From NCBI GenBank assembly GCA_019671005.1, contig CM033732.1, forward strand, positions 48,163,392-48,227,391: a stretch of DNA of 64,000 nt, written 5' to 3'. The translations under genes were made by a program, and so were the position numbers. How positions within the stretch are numbered: position 1 is the first letter of the stretch; each line of letters starts with the position of its first letter. This DNA is from Hibiscus mutabilis (lineage: Eukaryota; Streptophyta; Magnoliopsida; Malvales; Malvaceae). Shown here one piece after another: positions 35,594 through 48,084 of the stretch. The notes under the pieces were generated by a model. That model did not search any database and was not told the DNA's origin. It saw only the letters and a list, made by a program, of their open reading frames with translations.

Positions 35594-36862
35594 TGGACTA
35601 AATTCCCATATCGAGATACTGACGAGACTATGAGGGGTGAGAAAGGGATGATACAAAATTTAATCAAAATTAATATGATGTTTTAAATTGATGGATTTTG
35701 GACTAAATTGATAATATATATAAGTGTTTTGGGCTAAAATTGTGATTATACCAAGCCACACCATTATCTCTGTTAGTTTTTAACGGCCAGGTACCAAAAC
35801 AGAACAAAAACGTAACGTTAGGTACTATTTTGCCAAAAATAATAGTTGAAGTGCTAAAATAGTAACATGGGCATACTTGAGGTACTAAATATGTAAGTTT
35901 CCCTTGTTTTTATGCTATAACTTATTTTTTAGGGTAAAGTTCACAAACGGTCACTAAATTTTGATCAATTATTCAATTTGGTAATCAAACTTTCAATTGC
36001 TTCAATGTTACCATTAAACTTTTAGTAATTTGGTCATTGGCCCGTTAACAGTCATTAAAATGGTGATTTGGCTAGCTGTTAAGATATTTTGTAAAATAAC
36101 ACATTTAGTCCTCCACGTTTACACATTCAAACAATTTAGTCCTAATTCGAAAGAAATAATAAATTTAACCATCATTATTTATACATTATTTCAATTTAGG
36201 GTTTAAAGTTATGGTTTTAGGGTTAGATTATTTTTAGTTAAAATAAGGCCAAATTGAAATAATGTGTAAATAATGAGGGGTAAATTTATTATTTTTTTCG
36301 AATTAGGACTAAATTGTTTGAATGTGTAAACGTGGGAACAAAATGTGATATTTTACAAAATATTTTAACAGCCAAGTCACCATTTTATCGGTTGTTAACG
36401 GCCAATGACCAAATCGTAGCAAAACTAAAAATTTATTAGTAACATTGAGCAATTAAAAGTTTGGTTACCAAATTAAATAATTGATCAAAATTTAGTGACC
36501 ATTTGTGAACTTTACTTAAAAAAAATAAGTTATAGCATAAAAACAAGGGAAAATTTCATATTTAGTACCTCAACTATGCCCGTGTTACTGTTTTAGCACT
36601 TCAACTATTATTTTTGGCAAAATAGTACCTAACGTTACGTTTTTGTTCTATTTTACTACCCGACCGTTAAAAACTAACAGAGATAATGACGTAGTTTGGT
36701 ATAATTACAATTTTAGCCCAAAACACTTATATATATTATCAGTTTAGTCAAAATCCATCAATTTAAAATATCATATTAATTTTGATTGAATTTTGTATCA
36801 TCCCTTTCTCACCCCTCATAGTCTCATCAATATCCCGATGTGGGAATTTAGGTCCTCCAATG
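35594..36862. repeat. 1.27-kb inverted repeat (foldback element)
   Basis: The left arm (35594 to about 36225) and right arm (about 36235-36862) are near-complementary along their length. Examples are GAGGGGTGAGAAAGGGATGA against its complement at about 36804, and TGCTATAACTTATTTTTT against AAAAAATAAGTTATAGCA. The loop is only a few bases. No open frame is credible. A third, direct partial arm copy is at about 37085-37240. Probably a MULE- or foldback-type non-autonomous element. Confidence 0.75.
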
Positions 36863-37855
36863 GACCCTATGTTAGCCCCCATTGATTCCCAAATCCTAAA
36901 ATTTTGATTGTCCCTAGCATATTTTTTAAACTCCAAAGCCCAAAAAAATGTTCGACTAGAAGAAGAAAAAAATGAGAAATTTATAATTTTAATCCAAAAA
37001 TAATAATGTTTAAATTGATCTTTTAAACTCCAAAACCCAAAAATTGTTCAATTGTATAAGTTTTTGAACTAAAACTATTATTAACCTAAGCCACATCACC
37101 ATTTTCGTTAATTTTAAATAACAAAAGTACCAAAATAAAACAAAAATGTAACATTAATTACCATTTTGCCAAAAATAATAGTTGGATACCAAAATAGTAA
37201 CACAGACAATTAGGGTACTAAATATGTAATTTTCCCTTAAAACAATACAAATTCACCATTATATAGAAATTTATATTATGAAAATTATTAGATTATTAAT
37301 ATATAAATATATTAAACTTTAAACATGGTCGGAAATATATATAAGTATATCAATATGAATTATAAAAATATAAATTTATAGTTGAGTGTCAACTATTTCC
37401 TTTCAAACTAAATTATAATGATTTATTCTAGCTGGAATTATATAATTGCATGAATGTATTACACATAATTGTAACTTCAAAAAATGGACTTTTTCATAAT
37501 ATATATGTTGATTTATATATAAATAGGGACTTGATTGCTTAATTTTATAAGAGTATAAAGTACTCCTAAGCTTACTATCAAGGGACTATCAAGGTTGTTT
37601 AACCAAATGTATCTTTTAGTGCTCAGTTACCGAAGAAAGATAGACGAGTTCATTAACAACTGCTGAAAGCAAACCCTTTAAAACATTTATTTTTCGACTC
37701 CGGAAAGCAAACAAACCAAAAGCACGTCTGATCAGAAAGCCATTGCAAGCCCTGAATGAGAAACAAAATACCAAAAGCAGGATACCTAAACCGAGATACG
37801 AAATCGACGATGGCATATTCCGGTCTGTCTTCACTCTGTTCAACTATTATCGCCT
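36863..37855. other. Spacer and 3' flank of dihydroxyacid dehydratase
   Basis: AT-rich. Apart from the partial arm copy at 37085-37240, nothing is recognised. The last 200 bases before 37856 are likely 3'UTR of the dehydratase gene. Confidence 0.35.
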
Positions 37856-40800
37856 CTATTCATCTGTTACGCACCCCTGTGAAGCCGGTTGCACGTTCTT
37901 GATGTACTGAAAAATGGACAAAAGAGATGTTCATCTGGAAGCTACTACTAATCAATACATGGTTGGAGTGCAACTGTGCAAGGTTATCGGTTCCAACCTT
38001 ATGCAGAACTCCCCTGTCAGCCTTGTAAGGAGGTGGTTTCCAATTCTTTCGCCTATCGTTCAGTTCAGCATCTGTCAGCTCAACGTTTATGGCCCTCTTC
38101 TGAACATCGATGCTGATGAGGTCCCCATTTTGAATAAGACCAATGGGGCCACCCTCCTGTAAAACCAAATCCAATATCAGACATCTATTTATGTCGGGGG
38201 AGAAGAGCAATTTTATATGACACAACTTTATTTAGATGTCAAAATTCACAAGTATAAATAACCTATGTTACTTAAACTCGAGCTTCTAGTTTAACATACT
38301 TTCTCTTATACGTCGTCAATGGAGATTTATTTTGAAAGCATAGAACTCAAGAACTTTGGCTGTCCTACATTTGAGTTGGGAAGCTATTCTGTCAAACATT
38401 TTGCACTTCTCACAATTGAATTTGTTACCAGTAATAAAGTGAACAAACTTTGATATTCCATACTAAACCATTCTGTTATCATTATTTTAAGAATTTACAG
38501 AAACTACACGTTTTATTATATTGCCCTATTGTAAGTGCAAAATAAATTTGTTCACCACTTCTTGTTTATTCTAAAATTTCCGGAGCTTCCATTTTGTCCA
38601 AGATGCACGATAGAGCATATCACACAAAGGCTAAAATGCAAAATGTTAGTCTCTCATTGGAATGCGAAGTATGCAATTCGAGCAAGAAATTACTACCGCA
38701 CCTGTGCTTCAGGGCATACGTGGCCTACAACGAATCCGTGTGAACCTCCAGAAAACCTACCATCAGTGAGCAACGCAACGTCCTGCAGTTTTCGCACACA
38801 GCATTCAAATCAAATACCATTTTGAAAGGCACAAAGTTTACAGCAGCAGTTAGAAAGAACCGATTCAAGTTGAAAGTGAACTGTAGAGATGGTAGAAGAA
38901 AGTGCCATGGGGGTATAAGAAAGTATTACAACATATTGAAGACCAATTCAACTTATCATGCTTCCAATAATCACAGAATTGAGATCTTGCATTTTTTGGA
39001 AAAATATAGAACAGCATCTTAGCGGATTAATTAACAAAAAGAAAAAGTAGGGCATCAGTGGCAGGCCACTTGGACTTGTTATCACAATACCTTCCCAAGA
39101 CCTGCTCCCATTATTGCACTTGTTGGTGTCAACATTTCAGGCATGCCTGGTCCTCCCTTCGGTCCCTCCCCTCTAATGACTACTACTTTTCCCTGGTAAT
39201 TTACGAGCATAACCAAATATTTAGAGTTTAGCCAATGCAAATAGATAAACAAAAAATATTCAACCTCACATTCTTGACTGAAATTTAAGCAACAGAGCTC
39301 ATGGTGAAGAGCATAGAAGATATGTTCAGTAAAAAACTCGGCTTTGCCACTTTAAGACTAACAATTTAAGCAGACGTAAAACAACTTCTCATATTCAACT
39401 GTTTACCAAAAACTCACCACATGTTGCGTCCAGTCCGCTACTAATTATAGAGAACTACCATGCTAATTCAACTCACACACCTTAAAACTCGAAGGATTTT
39501 CAGAGATAGCAGCTAGCATAGCTTCCTCACCGTCAAAGACAAGTGCAGGACCTAAAGAACAAATTTTGCAATCATTATGTATGGATGCGGACTACACTCT
39601 TAACCATAAAATTGTAACAGTCCAGTGACAAAGGAGCTCAAAGTTAAAAATAGAAAGGATACAAAGAAAAGGCACCAGAGAAATTGAGCCCTTCTTTTCC
39701 GGTAATTTTTGCTACAGAGCCATCTGGTGCAAGATTTCCCCTTAATATTTGAATGTGCCCAGTTTTCTTGATGGGATTTGACACTGGTTTTATGATTTCC
39801 TGGAAATGATTTCGGGGTACTGATCAGACTAGTTGCAGATTCCATTCGCGGCACCTCGAAGTTAATATGTAATTGGACCCTAGCCTTTTTGTCGGAAAAT
39901 CACCGGTACAAACCTGTCCATCAGGTAAACAGGGGTAGCTTTGTGCATTTTCTGCCATGGTCTTCCCGGTCACTAGAGTGAATTATCATTATATCAAATA
40001 CGAAGCTTGAAAATTAAAGCCCCATAATTGCAATAAACAAAGAAATGTGTTAGAAATTAAATTGACATACCAGTCATGCAATCCCCATCAATATACCCAA
40101 GCTCCAAAAGATAACGAATCACAGCAGGTGTCCCTCCAATCTATCGAAACATTTTTGTCCCGTTTGTCGAAAAGATAGAATAGACAACATATACCAAGAA
40201 AGTTATTAATGTCAGAATTCATAAGCTCTGGAGGAAAAATGGAACTTGAAAGAAAGGAATGATGCAGAAGATATGCAGTTAATTTATACCTTGTGTACAT
40301 CCTCCATGACATATTTTCCACTGGGCTTCAGATCAGCCAGAAATGGAACCTCGTCACTTACCTTCTGGAAATCGTCAAGAGTCAAATCTAGAGCAACAGA
40401 CCTGCCATGAATAATTCCAAGACTCATTTCCACATGTTTCGAATAATTTTGATTCCCAATGGAAGTTTGGCATAAATTCTCACCTAGCTATGGCAATTAA
40501 ATGTAACACGGCATTGGTTGATCCACCTAAAGCCATGACAATAACCATTGCATTACGCAAAGATTTGCGGGTGATGATATCTCGGGGTTTTAAATCCATT
40601 TTCAACAATTCTAAAAAATACTTTCCAACCGAACGGCATTCATCCAATTTCAATGGGTCTTCAGCAGGTATTGAAGAGCTTGTCGGGAACAAAGAAGAAA
40701 AAAAAGGCATAATGTCAAATTCACAATCAAAATGGTCCCAAGAGATCCTACCTGTAAGGAAGAGACATCCCATAACTTCAATTGCAGATGCCATGGTGTT

Positions 40801-43800
40801 TGCAGTATACATCCCCACAAGCTCCTGCTTCAGCAGGTATTGAAGAGCTTGTCGGGAACAAACAAGAAAAATAAAAGGCACAAAGTCAAATTCACAATCA
40901 AAATGATCCCAAGAGCACAAGCATACCTGTAAGGAAGAGACATTCCCATAGCTTCAATTGCAGATGCCATGGTATTTGCAGTATACATTCCCCCACAAGC
41001 TCCCGCTCCAGGGCATGAGTTAAGGATAACATTCTTTCTTTGCTCATCGCTTATTTTTCCACTTACATACTCTCCGTAACACTGCACGACCAATCAAATG
41101 GAAAAGAAAAAGAAAAGGAAAAGAGAAGAAAGAAAACCTCTTACAAGGTTACCAAAATTGAGAAAATGTATTAGTAATTTCAGATAAATTCATGTTTAAT
41201 CTTCACATATTAGCAAAATGGTAGACATCCTAATGAACTTCCTTGATATTAACAAAATTAAAATTAGTCAATCTTTATTTAATCCTCAAACTCATAAAAA
41301 AGGGAAGTAGAACGAGAGTGAAAAGCAAAAGCATAAAGTAAACATTGCAAAACTTCTCCTTTGTTAGAGATTCAAGGAAAGGAACTAACTGAACTGTCTG
41401 GACTCACAATCTACTACAATTACAATTTTCCGTCAATACTTCAATTCTCGAGCAAAATTTTGGAGTAATAGCAAATAGAAAGGTATGACATTACTCATAA
41501 CCAGAAAATGCAAAAATTCTCCTTTTTTCGGATAAGTATAACTTCCAAACAAAAAGTAAAGATTGCATCACCCATTACAAACCAAAATAATATTAAAAAA
41601 GGTAGGCACTTATCCGATATGCACCATCGCGAGGTTCTTGATTGTACACATGTCCAGTGCAAAGACTTCTAAATTTCTAGAAATGGATTCATTTTAATCT
41701 TAACATTGTAACCTTCTTACTTGCCAGAAAAACATTGCATGTATTTATCTAAGTGTAATTTTCTGCACAAGATCACAGTATCCTCATAATTTCCCAAGTT
41801 CCTTACAATAATCCAAGAAATTTTCTTGCAATGGTCACTAAAATCAAAGAATTAACAGACATCTTGGGTCTAAAAATTGGTAAATTGAGGAAGAAACAAA
41901 AACTCCACAACCATGCAAAATATCCAACTAATACGAAATATAAAGAGAAATAAATAATCAACTAGCAAAACAACATTCCTATGGCATATCATTATGTTTA
42001 CCTGGAAGGCAGATACTATATCATATGTATTGCCTTGAAAATGACCAGGCTGCAAAAGCCAAAAACAAAACAAAAAATCATTGAAATAGGACAACAATAC
42101 CTAAATTTAGACTAACTACACTTGAACGTATTAAATGAATATGTGATGTATAAGAAACAATGAAAGGGAGAACCAGAGCAACAGATTGTACAAATTTCAT
42201 TTAAGACATATTACTATATTATGACCAAGTATATTTCTATTTAGAATTTGGAATGTTTAAGATAGCAAATTCCTTAAAATTGGCTTAGACTTTAATTTTT
42301 GTCATAACATAATGACATATAATCAAATAGCCAACAGAACTATGTGAAATACTAAGTCCAAAGTGGGTAAATTTTTTGTGGTGGATATGGATTTATAAGA
42401 AAATTCATGCGCAATAATAATACACTGCAACATAGAAATAATACAAGCATTCATTCAGACGAGTGTTTCCCACTTTGAAAACAATCCTTACAGACTTATC
42501 TAATATTATATGGGTGAAATGTGTTTTTATTTAAGAATATAAAGAGCAGCACTGGTTTAACAAAAGAAAATTTGCAACAGAATATAATAAGAACAAAATT
42601 AATCAGATATAAAATGAGACATTTGCAGCTAAAGAAAAAGAATAGTCAATCTACGGTCATTATACTAGACAAAGCTAACAGCAAACCTTGATGGTTCCAC
42701 CATAAACCATTATACTTGGCCGATTGAGCCTCCCCATTACAATAATTGTACCTGGCATCTAGAGAACTAGCTACCATTAGATTGAGATATTTTCTTAATT
42801 AAAAAATCAAAACATATTTCACATTATAATTTATGATGTTGCGTTTTCTGGAAATAGAACAGAATTAACACAAAATAAATAAATAAATATAGCTAATGGA
42901 AATCAACCCGATACGTCCGCGGGACGGGTACAGTTTGGATATGTGCTGAGGACGTCCCATGTTTAAGGGGAATGGCTGGAATTAATTGGGTATGTCCAGA
43001 AGATTATAGAGTGAGTATTGGGGGCGACTTTTGAGTTTCATGAGCGTATCCAATGTCATTTTTAAGCTTCGCAAGCGTACCCAATGTCATTTTAAGCTTG
43101 GCGGCATATTGGAGATGTTTGTGGAGATGCATTTGATTCTTTGGAGAAGTTTGTGGAGATGCATTTGATTCTTTGGAGATGTTAGTGGAGATTTAGAATT
43201 TACGGAAGGCTCACTTGATGAGCCTGATTTGGAGAGTGAGTTGATCTCGGAGGATGTTAACAACGAATTATTTCCGTATCCGTGCAACCTAGTCCATCTC
43301 TTCCCCATGGCTTTCTAAACAAAGACTCTACCAAAGGATCATACAAGTTCAATCCAATCCTAACCTCCACTCATAATGTTTATAACTTTGATGAATTAAT
43401 TGACCACGTTGATTATCTTTTGCCATTTATACCAAAAGGAGAACATTTTCAAGAGAAATACAGCTTACTTCCTAGTCTTTTATCCTGTTTCTCACAATTA
43501 AAATCAATAAGCATATTAGCAATCAAAACGGTAAAGTTTAAATAATAAAGCTTACATTTTTATCACAGCCAGCAATCGAAATATTCCCATCATACCACTG
43601 AGCACTCATCACAGTTTCAATACTATCCGCAATCAAATCCCTCGACTGCAAACTGTAGCGCATCCCTCGCGTGCCCATCGAGATCGCATCGCTAACCCCG
43701 ACCGTATTGAATCTAAACCCAACCATCCCACTCTCTTCAACACCCCGTTTTACTTCCTCCGACAACTTCAACAAGTGCATGTTGCACGGGTTCCCCTCGA

Positions 43801-44086
43801 ACCACACCGACGATATCCCGACTTGGGGTTTCAACAAGTCATCTTCCGACAACCCAACGCCGTACAACATGGCCTGAGACCCGCCTTGTGACTTGGGCTC
43901 CGTTATTCTTGAGCTGTATTTGTTGAGCTTTACTGTTTGAAGAGACGGAGAGTCTGATGTCAAGGTATCTTGGGATTGTTGTGCAGTTATGCGAAGACAT
44001 CGGCGACACTGGTTTGGAGGGGAGGTGAGTGGCGGCTTAGTGGTGGGGTGTACGGTGGTTCGTGATGTTAGAAACGTAGCTTGCAT
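37856..44086 (-). CDS. DHAD: Dihydroxyacid dehydratase, plastid
   Basis: Fourteen exons: 43556-44086, 42687-42758, 42002-42049, 40927-41081, 40484-40678, 40290-40401, 40071-40140, 39914-39972, 39676-39799, 39481-39551, 39091-39192, 38702-38782, 37998-38156 and 37856-37906. They sum to 1830 bases with all phases matching, giving 609 residues, the usual length. The enzyme dehydrates 2,3-dihydroxy-isovalerate and -methylvalerate to the keto acids of valine and isoleucine synthesis (fourth common step, EC 4.2.1.9) in plastids, using a [2Fe-2S] cluster. Family cluster cysteines are visible in GNPCNMH, IAGCDKNMPG and SCPGAGACGGMYTANTM. The first ~50 residues are Ser/Thr/Arg-rich, like a transit peptide. 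Other signatures are GGSTNAVLHLIAIAR, IRGEGPKGGPGMPEML and TDGRFSGGSHGFVVGH. The start is the only ATG giving the transit peptide. A 169-bp tandem duplication lies in the fourth intron region. It looks functional if that duplicate is skipped. Confidence 0.95.
40661..41000 (-). repeat. 169-bp tandem duplication across an exon border in DHAD
   Basis: 40661-40829 repeats 40830 to about 41000, with roughly 90 % match by eye. Each unit holds the first bases of exon 5 (SSSIPAE), its upstream intron and the end of exon 4 (TANTMASAIE). The extra unit could be spliced in through its own acceptor (GACAAG|CTC) and donor (ACAG|GTAGG). It would then read SSSIPAEAGACGDVYCKHHG and soon stop. Confidence 0.85.
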
Positions 44087-44215
44087 GGCGGCGACGGTGG
44101 AGTGTGGGTTTAAGTTAGGTATTTTGAAAGCTGCTCTTGCCTGCGTTTCGATTATGTTAGGGTATGTTCTTTTTGACCATTTTGCCTACCGTGCTCCATA
44201 TTAAATTTAATTATA
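44087..44215 (-). promoter_or_regulatory. Short upstream region of DHAD before a foldback element
   Basis: Only about 130 bases separate the DHAD start codon from the target duplication of a 1.5-kb transposon. The 5'UTR and any core promoter must lie here or inside the element. No convincing TATA box was seen. Confidence 0.35.
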
Positions 44216-45751
44216 GGGTAAACTACATAAATGGTCACCAAATTTTTAGGGAAGATTCATTTTGGTCACTATACTTTTAAAATATTCGATAAGGTCACTT
44301 AACTTTTAGTTTGATTTCAATATAGTCACCGAACTTCAGGGCAGATTCATTTTGGTCACCATACTTTTAAAATATTCGATAAGGTCATCCAACTTTTAGT
44401 TCAATTTCAATATAGCCACTGAACTTTTAGTTCGCTTTCAATATGGTCCCTCCCGTTATCTTTCGTTAAAAGTTGACGTTAGTTTTTGTTTTTCCTTAAT
44501 AAAAAAATGGGTAAACTACACCAATCATCACTCAACATTCTTCTCACTCTTATTTTGGTCACTAGAGTTAAAAAATTCAATTTAATAACTTAACTTTCGA
44601 ATCATTCATATTTTGGTCACTCTCAAATGACATGGTTATACAAATAGAAAAATTCGATTAATCCTTAAAAAAATCGGGTAATGATTTTTTTACTTTGCTT
44701 ATTAAATTTACCATATTTGATATTTAATAAGGAAAGTAAAAAAATTATTACTCGAATCAAATATTCCAATTAATCGGTCAATCGATTATCCGATTTAGTT
44801 GGTACAATATAAGATCGAGAATTGAATAATTTGAATTTAGCAATTAACCAAAATAATTTTAAGGATTAATTGAACCCAATTTCGGTACAAATTTTTAAAA
44901 TAAATTATTTCGATTCGATTACGGTTCACAATTTTAAGCAAAATTGATTAACTGATCTGATCTAGTATATATAATATTTCTAAATTTTATGCATTACAAT
45001 ATCTTATAGTCTAATGATTTTGATACCCTTCTGATTTTTTTTAAGTTTTGGCTCTAGGTAGAATTAATAGGTGTGAACTTTCAATTTTTGACTTTCTACT
45101 TGTTTTTACACTTTTATCACAACCGAAAATTTATTAAATTTACCATATTATCATATTTGATATTTTAATAAACAAAGTAAAAAATCATTTCCAGAATCAA
45201 ATATTTCAGTTAACTAGTTAATCAATTATCTGATTTAATTAATACAATATAAGATCGAGAATTGAATAATCTAAATTGACCAATTAACCAAAAAAATCTT
45301 TTAAGGATTAATCAAATTTTTCTATTTGTATAAACATGTTATTTGAGAGTGGCCAAAATATGAACAATTCAAAAGTTAAGTTATTAAATTAAATTTTTTA
45401 ACTCTAGTGACCAAAATAGGAGTGAGAAGAATGTTGAGTGATGCTTGGTGTGGTTTACCCATTTTTATTAAGGAAAACGAAAACTAACGTCATCTTTTAA
45501 CGGAAGGTAACGGGAGAGACCATATTGAAAGTGAACTAAAAGTCCGGTGACTATATTGAAATTGAACTAAAAGTTTGGTGACCTTATCAAATATTTTAAA
45601 AGTACGGTGACCAAAATGAATCCACCCTAAAAGTTCGGTGACTATATTGAAATCGAACTAAAAATTTGGTGACCTTATCGAATATTTTAAAAGTGCGGTA
45701 ACCAAAATGAATCTGCCCTAAAAGTTTGGTGACCATTTATGTAGTTTACCC
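44216..45751. mobile_element. MULE-like foldback element with 9-bp TSD
   Basis: 1536 bp. Long inverted arms begin GGGTAAACTACATAAATGGT and the element ends in its complement. The target duplication is TTAATTATA, perfect, at 44207-44215 and 45752-45760. A 9-bp duplication is the mark of Mutator-like elements. No transposase frame is present; arms contain several tandem copies of TTTGGTGACC/GGTCACC phrases. Confidence 0.85.
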
Positions 45752-45778
45752 TTAATTATAATATATATATATCTTAGA

Positions 45779-45955
45779 GAAATTATTACATGGTCTCGGC
45801 TCACCACGTCATCTATGGTCTCATCCAATGAGATTCATTCATTTAATGACATGTAGGAAAGAGATGAAGATTCACCTTGAAAAAACATAAGATAAAAAAT
45901 TATTATTAGATGAGACCATGAATGACGTAGTAAGTCAGGCCCATCTAATAATTTT
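45779..45955. mobile_element. Small MITE
   Basis: Inverted arms contain AAATTATTACATGGTCTCGG and, on the other side, complementary text ending CCCATCTAATAATTTTTT. Part of the same family is present at about 2415-2470. Confidence 0.5.
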
Positions 45956-47078
45956 TTCGTATATCTTATGTTTAAAAATTTAATCTTTATACTCTATTTT
46001 TTATGAATTAAAGTGGTTATATTTAGTTTATTTACAAGCTCGTTTATTATTTAATTTTTTAAAATAAAATATTAACTTCAACCCATAACTTTCTTTATTT
46101 ATTTTTTTTCATCTTTTCTTTCTTTCACTTCTCTTTAGCATTTTCAAAGTTTCTTTATATTCGTTTAAGTAGAACCGATCAGCCTGTTATGAATATCCCC
46201 AACTGTTTGATGTGGGTTGATCCCTAATGTTGCTTATTTCCTCTTCAATAATCAGCACACGAGCTACGAAAGAAAATTTTCTTGACGATGTGGTGGTAAT
46301 TTCGAAGAAGATTTTTCTCTCCTTGATATTTTTCTTGTTTTTACTCTATTTTTTTATGCAAGTTCGGTGGCGGTTGAAGTTCTCGCCTTCTCGCAAGAAA
46401 AAAAATCAATAACCTGAGTCTTCGATTTTGTTTTTTTTTTTTGTCTATTTATCGTTGGCGTCGACGATTTATGTATCTTCGCGCGATGTTTACGATGGGT
46501 CATCTCCCTACGTTTTTATATAGGTTTTATTTTTCTGCATGCACCAGAAGTGACATGCAGGTATAGGGATAGATTTAGCTGACTTCGTTTTCTCATCTCA
46601 ACTCTCGACGATTTCGAGCTTGTTTGTTTTTCTTGTTTTTTATGTTCTGCATGTTTTTGTTTTTCTCTATTGTTTTTTCTCGCCCTTGTTTTGTGTTATT
46701 AATTTTCTTTGTTTCAGTTCGTTTTATATATGTTTTGTTCTTTTTTGTCTAATGAATGTCAGTTATTGTTCATAAAAAAATTACAATACTCGTTTATTAG
46801 TTAATTTATTGATTTATTTATTTAAAGTTAATATTTTCTAATAAAATATATTTATATTTATTTATTTATTTATAGTATGTTATTATAACTATTAATTTGT
46901 GTGATTATTTATTTTCTAAAAAAATAATCATATTCATTTATGTTTTTTTATTATAGATTTTAAATTGTTCATAAATATGTTCACGAATAAATTTTAAATT
47001 ATTCGTGAACATGTTCACAAACATATTAATATATTTACAAACATTAAACAAACATAGTTGTAAATATTAAACGAATGA
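45956..47078. other. AT-rich intergenic stretch
   Basis: No gene was identified. About 46200-46790 is less AT-rich, pyrimidine-rich, and ends in TGTTCATAAAAAAATT, which could be another retroposon 3' end, but no domain or target duplication supports this. Confidence 0.3.
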
Positions 47079-47090
47079 ATGAAGACACTT

Positions 47091-47838
47091 CTCTTTGGGT
47101 TGCCTGGGTTGGTGTGTATGTGTTCCACAATGAAAATTTTTGGACAGTCTCATGTAAAGACTATGAACTTTGAAGAAACTACTTAGACTTAGGCAAGAAA
47201 CAGTCCCTTTTTTTTTGCGCAGGTATCTAATATTACCTCAGTCTCAAATTTCCTAATATGTTTTGAGGTCAGAGTGAAGAAAGAAAAAGTGGATTGGCAA
47301 AAATTGATATGATTTCCCCAAAAATCCCTAAGCACAGCATCATAGCTTAGTTTGCCTTCCATAACAGGTTGTCGGGTATAGCTGCTGATGGAAATTGTAA
47401 GCTTTGTGCTGCTGTTATAGAATCTCGTGAACACTTTTTTTTTTTTTTGCTGCACTTTTTCTAAGATGATCTGAGGGTATCTTCCCTTTTTGTGACATGA
47501 ACCGGCACGTTAGAGATCGACAATCCGAGGTAACATGGGCTACTATCAATTTTTTGAAGGACAAATCCCTATTGGTTTGCATCCTTAGGCTTGCATGGAA
47601 CTCTATCATCTATTATATGTGGGATGAAAAAAATTAAAAGTGTTTTAGCTTAGTGAAAGAGATTGTACAGATAAAGCTTACTGATAGACAAATACATAGA
47701 TAAAAAACATTTATTCTTCTCCTTGCATAGCTTGAAGACTTTTATAAGACACATTTTATGAGTGTCTTGTTTCATTTCATGTGTAATAATTTTTTACTGT
47801 TCTTGGATAATATGCTATAAATTTATCCAAAAAAGAAT
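47091..47838 (+). mobile_element. 5'-truncated LINE fragment with 12-bp TSD
   Basis: Broken frames read as the zinc-binding tail of plant LINE reverse transcriptase: SLWVAWVGVYV and NFW at the start, VDWQKLIWFP-type text with stops, NCKLCAAVIESREHFFF, and WATINFLKDKSLLVCILRLA ending WDEKN*. It is flanked by the 12-mer ATGAAGACACTT at 47079-47090 and 47839-47850. The short remnant and missing 5' part are typical of aborted target-primed reverse transcription. Confidence 0.75.
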
Positions 47839-48084
47839 ATGAAGACACTTGATTTTTTAAATAAATGAACATTAACATAATTTTTTTAATATTATGTTTT
47901 TGTTACTCGAGCTAATTCTCTTAATAGTATATTTTTGTCCAAATCATCTCAAATTTCGGACATAACTTCTATCTTAGATAAACAGTTTGATCCTTGAACA
48001 TGTCTAGCAATATGGTATTTTTCCACCGTAATCTGATCTATAGGTTGGTGGCAGTAAGGATCATGTTGGACTAATATATAATAG

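Noticed and set aside
35594..36862. microRNA precursor
   Set aside because: The hairpin is over 1.2 kb with near-uniform pairing, which fits a transposon rather than a microRNA gene.
38535..39022. Plus-strand frames over DHAD exons
   Set aside because: They overlap well-supported antisense exons and introns of DHAD and have no domain.
46227..46412. 61-codon plus-strand frame after a pyrimidine-rich stretch
   Set aside because: No domain or supporting gene structure; AT-rich background makes it likely chance.
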